From NCBI RefSeq assembly GCF_002159085.1, contig NZ_LZRU01000019.1, positions 1 through 64,000 on the forward strand: 64,000 nt of DNA. The letters are read 5' to 3'. This document shows positions 18,632 through 26,585 of this stretch, piece by piece (positions within the stretch are counted from its first letter, which is position 1; each line of letters starts with the position of its first letter). The notes under the pieces are model-generated. The model did no database searches. It saw only the letters and a list, made by a program, of their open reading frames with translations, and was not told the origin of the DNA. This stretch comes from Thermobacillus sp. ZCTH02-B1. Lineage in GTDB: Bacteria > Bacillota > Bacilli > Paenibacillales > Paenibacillaceae. A program made the translations under genes and the position numbers.

Positions 18632-19735
18632 TCAATCATAGACCTTGATTTCGTTGTAGAACGTGTCGCGCTCGACCGGAATCCGGCCGGCGCCCTTCAC
18701 GAGCCAGATCAGATCTTCGCGCGTGAGGCCTTCCGGCGTCAGCGCACCGGCGGAATGGCTGACCCGCTCCTTCACGATCGTGCCGTGGACGTCGGAGGCG
18801 CCCATGGTGAGCGACACCTGGGTGAGCTGCACGCCGATGTTGATGAAGTATGCCTTGATGTGTTGGAAGTTGTCCAGCATGAGGCGGCTGATCGCGATCG
18901 TCTTCAGGTCCTCGAACGCCGAGTTCCGCTTGCGGATGCCGGCGCTCGGGCTGCGGGGCTGCATCGACAGCGGGATGAACACCATGAATCCGTTCGTTTC
19001 GTCCTGCAGCTCGCGCAGCTTGATCATGTGCTCGATCCGGTCGCGGTACGTCTCGATCGCGCCGTACAGCATCGTCGTGTGCGTCCGGAGCCCGAGCTGG
19101 TGCGCCGTGCGGTGCACTTCGAGATACTGGTTCACGTCGGCTTTCTCGACGCGCATTTTCTTGCGGTATTCGTCGGACAGAATCTCGGCGCCGCCGCCCG
19201 TCAGCGTGCCGAGCCCGGCCTTGATCAGCTCCTGCAGCACTTCCTTGTACGAGAGGCCGGAGAGGCGCGAGAAGAACTCGATCTCCGCGGCCGTGTACGC
19301 CTTCAGCGTGACGTTCGGATAGTGCTTCTTCAGGATGCGCAGCGACTCGACATAGTACTCGAACGGCACGTACGGGTTGTGGCCGCCGACGATATGGAAT
19401 TCCCGGATGCCGGGATGGTAATGCTTCTCGATGTAGGCGAGCATCTCTTCGCCGGTGAGCGTGTATGCTCCCTCTTCTCCGGGATCGCGGCGGAAGCTGC
19501 AGAAGGCGCAGTGCGATTCGCAGATGTTCGTGAAGTACAGGCTCATGTTCTCGATGAAGTAGACCTTCCTGCCGTTCTTCCGCATGTTCACTTCGTTCGC
19601 CATCTGGCCGATGGTGAGCAGGTCGTCGGACTCGTACAGGAAGACGCCGTCTTCAAGGGTCAGCCGCTCGCCGTGCCTGACCTTTTCCCAGATCTCCTGC
19701 ATGCGCGATTGTTCCGTCGGGATGACGACGTTCAT
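18632..19735 (-). CDS. mqnE: aminofutalosine synthase (MqnE)
   Basis: A 367-residue radical SAM enzyme of the MqnE/MqnC/CofH family. The cluster motif CxxxCxxC is in 'NICESHCAFCSFRRDP'. The sequences 'FHIVGGHNPYVPFEYYVE', 'GLGTLTGGGAEILSDEYR', 'TMLYGAIETYRDRIEHM' and 'GASDVHGTIVKE' fit MqnE rather than MqnC. It joins 3-enolpyruvyloxybenzoate and SAM to make aminofutalosine in the futalosine route to menaquinone. The ATG at 19735 follows AGGAGGA. The open frame continues upstream into a tandem repeat and is not part of the gene. No other mqn gene is in the window. Confidence 0.92.
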   Translation of the reverse strand: MNVVIPTEQSRMQEIWEKVRHGERLTLEDGVFLYESDDLLTIGQMANEVNMRKNGRKVYFIENMSLYFTNICESHCAFCSFRRDPGEEGAYTLTGEEMLAYIEKHYHPGIREFHIVGGHNPYVPFEYYVESLRILKKHYPNVTLKAYTAAEIEFFSRLSGLSYKEVLQELIKAGLGTLTGGGAEILSDEYRKKMRVEKADVNQYLEVHRTAHQLGLRTHTTMLYGAIETYRDRIEHMIKLRELQDETNGFMVFIPLSMQPRSPSAGIRKRNSAFEDLKTIAISRLMLDNFQHIKAYFINIGVQLTQVSLTMGASDVHGTIVKERVSHSAGALTPEGLTREDLIWLVKGAGRIPVERDTFYNEIKVYD

Positions 19736-19790
19736 GGCGATTCCTCCTATCCGGCGGGCCGTAGGGACACCCGTCCAGAGAACTGTAATC

Positions 19791-19820
19791 ATTATAATCC
19801 TCCGTGGACGGATCGGGCAA
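19791..19820 (-). promoter_or_regulatory. probable mqnE promoter
   Basis: On the minus strand: TTGCCC, 18 bases, TATAAT (19796-19791), about 55 bases before the mqnE ATG. Confidence 0.55.
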
Positions 19821-19875
19821 CAGGAACATCCGGCCGAAGACCGGCGGCAGCGGCGACGGACCGCGCCTCCGGCGG

Positions 19876-20104
19876 GCGTGATTCGCCGCGGGTGCGGGTT
19901 CTGTGCGGATGCTGTTGGAAGCAGGATCCGTACGGATACAGTTCGGCGCGGGTGCGGGCTTCGTGCGGGCGTAGTTTGTCGGGGGTGCTGGTTCCGTGCG
20001 GGTGTGGTGCATCGCGGGTGCAAGTTCCAAGCGGGCGTGGTTCGGTGCGAGAATCCGTGCGGGTACGGGTTTCGGGCGGGCGCGGTTCGGCGCGAGTTTG
20101 GTGT
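19876..20104. repeat. degenerate 33-bp tandem repeat
   Basis: About seven units beginning CGGGYGTRGTTC and containing GCGGGTGCGGGTTCCGTG. Three consecutive central units are exactly 33 bases (starting near 19932, 19965 and 19998), while outer units vary between about 27 and 35. It lies upstream of mqnE on the far side of its promoter. Read on the minus strand it would encode a Thr-Pro-Ala-Arg-Asn-x-His-Pro type peptide, but there is no ribosome site or conserved start, so it is treated as non-coding. Confidence 0.75.
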
Positions 20105-20130
20105 TAGTCGGGGAAGGACCGGCTGGATGT

Positions 20131-20512
20131 GCCCATAACGGTTCCGCAGACCGTTAACGCGTTGCCGGAGCGCATTTGGATGGGCCATAACGGTTCCTAA
20201 GGCCGTTATTTGCCTGCCCCAGGCGAATCAGGGCCGTCTAGGTGCGCCCATAACGGTCCCGCAGACCGTTAACGCGTCGCCGGGGCGCATTTGGATGGCC
20301 CATAACGGTTCCGGAGACCGTTATTTGCCTGCCCCAGGCGGATCAGGGCCGTCTAGGTGCGCCCATAACGGTTCCGCAGACCGTTAACGCGTCGCCGGAG
20401 CGCATGAAGATGGCCCATAACGGTTCCTAAGGCCGTTATTTGCCGGCGCCCACCAGGCCAAGGCCCGGTGGATGCGCCCTGAACGGTCCCCCGCACCGTG
20501 ATCGTGCGCCGG
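20131..20512. repeat. array of TAACGG/CCGTTA dyads with 115-bp higher-order period
   Basis: Six clear 21-bp dyads of form TAACGG-N9-CCGTTA start at 20136, 20188, 20251, 20303, 20366 and 20418. A decayed seventh starts near 20480. Spacing alternates 52 and 63 bases. Two dyad types alternate: type A has the centre TTCCGCAGA or a variant and is followed by ACGCGT; type B has the centre TTCCTAAGG or TTCCGGAGA and is followed by TTTGCC. Sequences between dyads are also conserved from one 115-bp unit to the next. Each dyad could form a hairpin in RNA. The array fills the divergent gap between mqnE and the HesB gene. No coding function is seen. Confidence 0.9.
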
Positions 20513-20518
20513 AGCATA

Positions 20519-20547
20519 TTGTGGCAGCTTCGGATGTCGGATATACT
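20519..20547 (+). promoter_or_regulatory. promoter for the HesB/IscA gene
   Basis: TTGTGG, 17 bases, TATACT. Transcription would start near 20554. That leaves room for an untranslated leader to ATG 20602 but makes the in-frame ATG at 20563 unlikely as the start. Confidence 0.6.
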
Positions 20548-20601
20548 ATTTAGTAATCACCGATGTCGTATTACCGCATCGGACCGCGGGAGGGATCCGG
20601 A

Positions 20602-20955
20602 ATGATCGCGATCAGCGAGGCGGCTTCGAATAAAATCAAGGAAATGCTCGCCGAGGAAGGGACGCCCGGCCTGTTCCTCCGCATCGGCGTGAGGGAGGGC
20701 GGCTGCAGCGGCTTCTCCTACGGCCTCGGCTTCGACGACGAGAAGCACGAGAACGACCAGGAGCTGGAAATTCATGGCCTGCGCGTCGTCATCGACTCGG
20801 AAAGCATGAAATTTCTGCGCGGCGCCGAGATCGATTACAAGGAGACGGCGATGGGCGGCGGGTTCACGATCCACAACCCGAACGCGATCGCGACCTGCGG
20901 CTGCGGCCAGTCGTTCCGCACGGCGACCGAGGCGGGCAAGCCGGAGGAGTGCTGA
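20602..20955 (+). CDS. HesB/IscA/ErpA-type Fe-S assembly protein
   Basis: A 117-residue A-type Fe-S carrier. The three conserved Cys are in 'REGGCSGFSYGLGF' and 'TCGCGQSFRT'. It passes clusters to target apoproteins, probably including the nearby radical SAM enzymes. ATG 20602 lies 7 bases after GGGAGGG and begins MIAISEAASNKI, as in relatives. An upstream ATG at 20563 adds 13 residues with no similarity. The C-terminal extension after the CGC motif (TATEAGKPEEC, ending in an extra Cys) is slightly longer than usual. Confidence 0.93.
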   Translation: MIAISEAASNKIKEMLAEEGTPGLFLRIGVREGGCSGFSYGLGFDDEKHENDQELEIHGLRVVIDSESMKFLRGAEIDYKETAMGGGFTIHNPNAIATCGCGQSFRTATEAGKPEEC

Positions 20956-21003
20956 CGCGGCCCTGACCGGCGTACAACCTCCGGTCCTGGTGATTACCAT
21001 ATG

Positions 21004-21074
21004 AAGCCCTTCATCACCGGATACCGTGACCGATAAAAACGGAATCCGCGGAATCCGGGGAGGAGGGCTTTTTT
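21004..21074 (+). terminator. terminator after the HesB/IscA gene
   Basis: AAGCCCT pairs with AGGGCTT across a long internal region with its own short stem (ATCCGCGGAAT), and a run of six T follows at 21069-21074. Confidence 0.55.
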
Positions 21075-21183
21075 GTTGCCGTTTGCGTGCCGGAATCATG
21101 CGCACCGGCAGGGAATCCGCCGCCGACAACGTATACCTGTAGAAAGGTGCATTCGGCATGGAGGTGTCCGCAAGCCGGGAACC

Positions 21184-21564
21184 ATGAAACCGGTATTCGG
21201 GCGTTACGTTGAGGCATGGATTCGCGCGGACATGGAAGCCGCGCTCGAAACCCTTGACGAAGACGGCGTGATTACGGAATGCGACGGTCCCGTATATCGC
21301 GGCCGGAACAAGGTTCGTCTGTGGAGGGAAAAATGGCCGGGCGAGGGCAATCGCGTCCTGGAGTGGGACATCCTGTCCCGCGTATCCGGCCGGGACGCCG
21401 ACGCCTTCGAATGGCGCTTGCTTCAAATGCCTGTGGCACGGCGAAGAATCCGGCTTCGAAGGGGCCGGCATCGTGCGATACCGGAACGGCAAATCCTGTA
21501 CATGTGCGAGTACGCGACCACCGCCGAATGTTACGAGTGGTACGGAACCTGGCGATCGCAATGA
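21184..21564 (+). CDS. NTF2/SnoaL-like protein with an out-of-frame middle
   Basis: A 126-codon frame. The start 'MKPVFGRYVEAWIRADMEAA' with 'VITECDGPVYRGRNKVR' and the end 'YMCEYATTAECYEWYGTWR' match the small NTF2-like (SnoaL) fold used in many ligand-binding or isomerase proteins. Between about 21422 and 21495 the expected sequence ('CFKCLWHGEESGFEGAG', 'VRYRNGK') is present, but in a different frame. Two opposite one-base changes therefore flank it, and overall the frame stays open. As written the central strands would be replaced by an Arg-rich stretch and the protein is probably non-functional. A sequence error is possible. The ribosome site is weak. Confidence 0.6.
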   Translation: MKPVFGRYVEAWIRADMEAALETLDEDGVITECDGPVYRGRNKVRLWREKWPGEGNRVLEWDILSRVSGRDADAFEWRLLQMPVARRRIRLRRGRHRAIPERQILYMCEYATTAECYEWYGTWRSQ

Positions 21565-21837
21565 ATCGCCGGCGGGATCTGGCCGCGGCTTTACCGCCCC
21601 ATTGTTCCCGCGCGAATCAGCCGGATCAGCGCGCAGCATCTTCCCGTCCCGCATGCAAACGCATACGCGTCCCAATGCCAACGCCAGCGTCACGGTCAAG
21701 GACATCACGGCGCCGGCTGAAGCGCGGAACCCTTCCCGAGGACGGGGACTTTTTTGTCACTTGCTGCAATCTTCTGTCATCCGCTTTCGCGACGGAGGGA
21801 AATGGAGTACGCTGTCGAAAGAAGTCAAGTCCATTTT
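21565..21837 (+). other. intergenic stretch, no gene seen
   Basis: No convincing coding sequence. A weak CCCG-AGGA-CGGG hairpin followed by ACTTTTTT at 21736-21755 may end the NTF2-like transcript. Confidence 0.5.
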
Positions 21838-21852
21838 TGAAAGCGCTTGCTA
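21838..21852. promoter_or_regulatory. candidate CcpA (cre) site
   Basis: TGAAAGCGCTTGCTA fits the cre pattern TGWAARCGYTWNCW closely. It lies about 50 bases before the chemoreceptor relic that heads the second sugar cluster, a logical place for glucose control. Confidence 0.5.
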
Positions 21853-21903
21853 AATGAAAACCCGGGGGTTCAACTACCGACAACGGGCAGGGTGACATCC
21901 GCG

Positions 21904-22577
21904 ATGAAATTCGACCGATCCATGTTCCATTCCGTCGGCGTGAAGCTGTTCATCCTCATTTTCTGCGCCATGCTGATCTGCGTCCTCGCCCTCGGCTGGT
22001 TCTCGTATTCCCGTTCGAAGCGGGCGATCGAGCAGGAGGTCGCGGAGGCGAGCCGGGTCACCGCGCGGCAGACGGCCGAAACGCCGGCATCGAGGCCGCG
22101 TGCGCCGGGCACGCGGGCAAAGGCTTCATGGTCGTGGCGGACGAGATCCGCCGGCTCGCGGAGCAGTCCCGGCAATCGATCGGGATCGCCGGCGAGATCA
22201 TCGGCGCGATCCGGCGCAAGATCGGAGACGGTCGGGGCGCTGAACGAGGCCGATCCGGTGTTCCGCGAGCAGATCGATTCCGTCCGGGAAGCGCACCGGC
22301 TCTTCCGGAAAGTCCGGATGAACATGAACGCCTTTGTCGGCAGGCTGGAAGACGCGTCGGCCTCGATCCGCCGGCTCGAGCAGGTCAGACCGCGATGGCC
22401 GAAGCGATGGCCGACGTCAGCTCCATCGCGCAGCAGGCCGCGGCGGCTCCCGGCGAAGTGGCGAATCTCAGCCGGGAACAGCTCGGCGTGAGCGAGCATC
22501 TCGTGGAACTCGCGAACCGGCTGGAATCGGTGTCCGACCGGCTCAAGATATCGCTGTCCAGGTTCACGGTCGTCTGA
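21904..22577 (+). pseudogene. methyl-accepting chemotaxis protein relic
   Basis: The first 59 codons give a normal chemoreceptor start: short cytoplasmic tail, membrane helix ('VKLFILIFCAMLICVLALGW') and the beginning of the external domain. The sequence then jumps to the signalling tip ('AGIEAARAGHAGKGFMVVAD', 'EIRRLAEQSRQS') in another frame. It changes frame again at about 22230 ('VGALNEADPVFREQIDSV') and once more at about 22390 ('AMAEAMADVSSIAQQ'), ending 'LKISLSRFTVV'. HAMP, most of the sensor domain and one arm of the signalling coiled coil are missing. This is an internally deleted, frameshifted gene. Its place ahead of a sugar-binding protein suggests it once served sugar taxis. Confidence 0.88.
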
Positions 22578-22619
22578 TTCGACTGCTCCGAACACGACGG
22601 AAGATGGGGAGCAATCGCC

Positions 22620-23591
22620 ATGCGCAAAACGATCGTTCTGTTGCTCGGCGTCATCGGCGCGGTGCTGATCTGGTTCACGTCGGTGTCGGCCTACAGGGTG
22701 TTCAGCGTCGACTGGCAGCTGCCCCAGACGCCCCTGCAGCAATCCGCGGAATACCGGCTCGTGCTCATCACCCAGGAGCTCGAGACGCCCTTCTGGGACA
22801 AGGTGGCCGCCGCCGCGCGGGAAGAGGCGGCGAAACACGGGGCGATGCTCGCGGTCTGGGGGAGCTACAACAACGACTCCGACGAGTTTCTGAAGAAGCT
22901 CGAGATCGCGATCCATTCCCGCATGGACGGCATCATCGTCCAGGGGCTGGACACGGATACGTTCAAGGAGCTCGTGAAATACAAGGCGGCCTCCTACGGC
23001 ATACCCGTCATCACCGTCGGGAGCGACGTGCCGGACAGCCTGCGCCGGACCTACGTCGGTTCGGATCATTTCCGGGCGGGACGGATGATCGCGCGGCAGC
23101 TCGTGGAGGACATGGGCCCCGAGGGGACGGTCATCCTGGTCCGGGACAGCGGCAACGCGCACTATCAGGAACAGCGGCTGAACGGCATTCGCAGCGTGCT
23201 CGAGTCGTATCCGGGCATCGAGCTGCGCTACGCGGAGACGCAGGGCACGCGGGAGCAGGTGATCGCCGCGATGCAGGACCTGATGAACCGTTCGCCCGAC
23301 GTGCAGGCGTTCATCGCCGCGAACGCGAACCTGACCGCCGCGATGGTGCAGGAGATCGGGCGCCGCTCGAGGGTGCAGCCCTACCATATCTACTCGTTTG
23401 ACGACAGCCCGGACATGCTCACGCTGCTCCGGGACGGCCTCATCGACGGCATCATCGAGCAGTCGCCCGAAGCGATGGGACGGATCAGCATCTCCCTCAT
23501 GATCGACTGGCTGAAGGGCGAGAAGCTGCCGCTCGATTCGGGCGGCTACCATACCGAAATCCGGCTGCGGAAAGCGGTCGATGCGCCATGA
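22620..23591 (+). CDS. membrane-anchored sugar-binding protein (sensory, cluster 2)
   Basis: A 323-residue Peripla_BP_4 protein with an N-terminal membrane helix (residues 3-21) and no lipobox. Features include 'RLVLITQELETPFWDKVAAA', 'GIPVITVGSDVPDSLRR', 'TYVGSDHFRAGRM' and 'YSFDDSPDMLTLL'. It is the counterpart of the protein at 171 and likewise precedes a kinase gene, here overlapping it by 4 bases (ATGA). It probably presents a sugar to that kinase. The ligand is unknown. GGGGAG lies 8 bases before the ATG. Confidence 0.87.
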   Translation: MRKTIVLLLGVIGAVLIWFTSVSAYRVFSVDWQLPQTPLQQSAEYRLVLITQELETPFWDKVAAAAREEAAKHGAMLAVWGSYNNDSDEFLKKLEIAIHSRMDGIIVQGLDTDTFKELVKYKAASYGIPVITVGSDVPDSLRRTYVGSDHFRAGRMIARQLVEDMGPEGTVILVRDSGNAHYQEQRLNGIRSVLESYPGIELRYAETQGTREQVIAAMQDLMNRSPDVQAFIAANANLTAAMVQEIGRRSRVQPYHIYSFDDSPDMLTLLRDGLIDGIIEQSPEAMGRISISLMIDWLKGEKLPLDSGGYHTEIRLRKAVDAP

Positions 23592-25054
23592 ACCGAATCC
23601 AGTACAAAATCCTGTCACTCACGGGCATCGTGCTGTTCATCATGGCGGCCATCTGGATGACGCTGACCTACTACAGCCGCCAGACGCAGGAACAATACAA
23701 CGAAATCCTGCAGCGGTACCTGCGCATGAACGAAGTGACGGGCGCCAGCCAGCAGACGATCACCGACCTGAACAACTACCTGATCAGGCCCACGCAGGAA
23801 CACCTCGGGCAGCTCGAGGGGAGCATGGAGCGTCTGCGCCAGGCGAAGTACGACGTGTACGCGCTGCGCAACGGAGACAACGATTTCGACCTCACGAGCT
23901 ACACGAACCTGATCGACAGCCTGCTCGACGCGGCGAACCGCGCGCTCATGTTCCAGTCGCAGACGGCGACCGAAGATTCGAACGAGGCGTTCAACGAAGC
24001 GACGCGCATCTCGCGGTCGATCTCGGACATGACGCTGACGCTGCTCGATACCGAGCTGAAGACGTACGACCGGTTCTACCGGGGCATCATCGAGCGGTCG
24101 ACGGAGTTGAACCGGCTCGGCATCTGGCTGCTCCTGACGATCACGTTCCTGCTTCTGATCTTCGCGTATTGGTTCGCCCTCAGCATCACACGGCCGGTGC
24201 AGAAGCTGACGCAGGCGGCGAAGGAGCTGTCGCGCGGACATTTTGACCGGAAGATCGAAGTTTCGTCGAATGACGAGATCGCTTTTTTGGCCAAAATGTT
24301 CGAGCGGATGCGGGTCAATATCAACAATCTGATCACCGAGATCCAGCAGAAGGCCCAGCTCGAGCATGAACTGCAGCAGAGCAAGCTCCTGCTGCAGGAG
24401 AGCCGGTACCGGAGCCTGCAAAGCCAAATCCATCCGCATTTCCTGTTCAATACGCTCGATACGCTGTCGAAGAAGGCCTATCTGGAGGGCGCCGAAGAGA
24501 CGAGCGACCTGCTCGCGAGCGTCGCCGGCCTGCTCCGTTACAGCCTGCGGCGGATGGACCGCTCCGTCACGCTCTACGAGGAAGTCCGGGTGCTGCGGCA
24601 ATACATGGACATCCAGACGGCCCGGTTCGCCGACCGGCTGCGGTTCGTCGAGGAGATCGACGAATCGTGCCTGTACGTGGAGATCCCGGGGTTGACGCTC
24701 CAGCCGATCGTGGAGAACGCCGTCATCCACGCGGTGGAGCCGATGGAGGACGGCGGCACCATCACGTTCCGCGTCGCGAACGACGGCGACCGGATCCGGG
24801 TCGAGATCGAGGACAACGGACCGGGGATCCCGGCGGACAAGATCGCGCAGATTCTGAAAGGGAGTGCGCAGGAGACGGAAGGGCATACGACCGGCATCGG
24901 GATCGGCAACGTCGTGCAGCGGCTTCGCCTCTTTTACGGGCAGGAGGACGTCATCGATATCGAAAGCGGGCCGGGGTCCGGCACGAAGGTTGTGCTGCGT
25001 CTGCCCAGGTGGAGGAGGTACGAAACGGATGACCAGCGTACTGATCGTGGATGA
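23588..25054 (+). CDS. YesM-type sensor histidine kinase (cluster 2)
   Basis: A 488-residue kinase. Membrane helices lie at about 13-33 and 176-200, with a mostly helical external region of about 140 residues between them. This differs from the larger Cache-type sensor of the kinase at 1208. HAMP follows, then 'SLQSQIHPHFLFNTLDTLS' (phospho-acceptor His), the N box 'LQPIVENAVIHA', 'IEDNGPGIPADK' and 'GIGIGNVVQRLRLF'. A four-helix-type input fits signalling through the adjacent anchored binding protein. It overlaps the regulator gene by 26 bases, so the pair is coupled. Confidence 0.93.
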   Translation: MNRIQYKILSLTGIVLFIMAAIWMTLTYYSRQTQEQYNEILQRYLRMNEVTGASQQTITDLNNYLIRPTQEHLGQLEGSMERLRQAKYDVYALRNGDNDFDLTSYTNLIDSLLDAANRALMFQSQTATEDSNEAFNEATRISRSISDMTLTLLDTELKTYDRFYRGIIERSTELNRLGIWLLLTITFLLLIFAYWFALSITRPVQKLTQAAKELSRGHFDRKIEVSSNDEIAFLAKMFERMRVNINNLITEIQQKAQLEHELQQSKLLLQESRYRSLQSQIHPHFLFNTLDTLSKKAYLEGAEETSDLLASVAGLLRYSLRRMDRSVTLYEEVRVLRQYMDIQTARFADRLRFVEEIDESCLYVEIPGLTLQPIVENAVIHAVEPMEDGGTITFRVANDGDRIRVEIEDNGPGIPADKIAQILKGSAQETEGHTTGIGIGNVVQRLRLFYGQEDVIDIESGPGSGTKVVLRLPRWRRYETDDQRTDRG

Positions 25055-26585
25055 CGAGAAGATCGAACGGGACGGGCTGCAGGCGATGCTGCGGAAGGGA
25101 TTTCCCGATCTCGTCATCGAGCAGGCGCGCAACGGGAAGGTTGCCTTGCGGATGGTGGAGGAAGGCTTTCGCCCCGACCTCGTGCTGATGGACATCAAAA
25201 TGCCGGGCATGGACGGGCTCGAGACGATCGAGCGGATGAGCGCGATCGATCCGGACATCCGGTACGTCATGGTGACGGCCTACGATACGTTCGACTACGC
25301 CCGCCGGGCGATCAAGCTCGGCGTGATGGACTATCTGCTCAAGCCGGCCCGGGCGGACGAGATCATCGCGACGGTCGGCCGGGCGCTGAAGCGAATCGGG
25401 GAGGAACGGCGGGAGCGGGAGGCGAGCCGGCGGCAGCATGTGACGCTGAAAAAAGTCCTTCCCGTCGTCGAGACGGACATCGTGACCCAGCTCCTCTACG
25501 ATCATGTCCACGACGTCCATCTGAACGAGCTGGTCGCGCTGCTCGGCGTCAGCACGTCCAGCGAAATGTTCGCGATCGTCGTCATCCTGCCGTCCGGCGA
25601 CGAGCAGTCGTACGCCAGGGTGAAGGAGAAGATCCGGACGACGGGGGTCGGCCTCGTCGGCGCGCTGACCGGCGGCCAGATTCCGGCCATCTTGTTCCGC
25701 GATCCGGCGCGGTCGTACCGCTCCCAGGCGACGGCCCTCGCCCGGTAGCTGCTCGCCCTGGCAGCTCCGGAGGACGAAGGCTGGTTCGTCGGCATCGGCG
25801 GTGTCCGCGGCTCGCTCGACGACGTGCGCCAGTCTTACCACGAGGCCCAGATCGCGGCCAAGGACCCGATGCTGCCGGTCAAATACCGTTTCTATGAAGA
25901 CACGCCGGCGCTCGGCTCGACGGGCGGCCAGCCGGACCGGGATTGGGAGAAAAGGTTCGTCGAGGAGATCCGGACGGGCGACTGGGAACGGGTGCAGGCC
26001 GATGTCATGGCGTTCATCCGCCGGTGCGAGCAGGAGGGCGTGGAACTTCTGGTCGCGCAGCAGCGGACGCTCGAGCTGCTCTGGCTTGCGGCGCGGATGC
26101 TGCGGGAGCTCGGCATCGAAGTCCGGACGCCCGTATTTCCGTCCGCGTCGCAGGATTATCGCCATCTCCAGGCGGAGGCGATCGTGCTGCTCGGCCGCAT
26201 CCGGCAGGCCTATGCGGAGCATCAGGCGCGGCACGAGCCGGATGCCGTGCACCGGATCCGGAAATACATCATCGAGCACTCGCATGAGGACATTTCGCTC
26301 GAGGCGATCAGCCGCATGGCGGGCCTGTCCCCCTTCTACATCAGCAAATTGTTCAAGGAGCAGTTCGGCATCAACTACATCGATTTCCTGACCGAATGCC
26401 GGATCGAGAAGGCGAAGAAGCTCATGGCCGACCCGGAGCTCAGCATGAAGGTGATCGCGCTCGAAGTCGGCTACCGCGATCCGAACTACTTCAGCAAGGT
26501 GTTCAAGAAGATGTGCAACATCTCGCCGACGGAATACCGGAAGGCGCTGCTCGGCGCGGGAGGACGGGAGGCCGATGATGCCTGA
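25029..26585 (+). pseudogene. YesN-type response regulator interrupted by an in-frame TAG
   Basis: Frame and homology run unbroken from ATG 25029 to TGA 26585 except for one TAG at 25746-25748 (codon 240 of 519). The receiver domain (residues 1-122) has 'SVLIVDDEKIERDG', 'LVLMDIKMPGMDG' and 'MDYLLKPARA'. The stop falls in the middle linker region. The AraC double HTH at the end ('IYISKLFKEQFGINYIDFL'-like; 'ALEVGYRDPNYFSKVFKKM') is intact. Truncated at the stop, the product would lack DNA binding. Possible readings are true inactivation, suppression or read-through, a restart that makes a separate DNA-binding half (ATG 25824), or a sequence error. It overlaps both neighbours. Confidence 0.85.

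Noticed and set aside
19736..20188. Extending MqnE upstream into a 518-codon frame
   Set aside because: The extra N terminus is the translated 33-bp repeat. ATG 19735 has a perfect ribosome site and matches the family start.
20131..20512. Could the dyad array be a CRISPR?
   Set aside because: Repeats alternate in type and spacing, and the sequences between them are conserved rather than unique. No cas genes are present.
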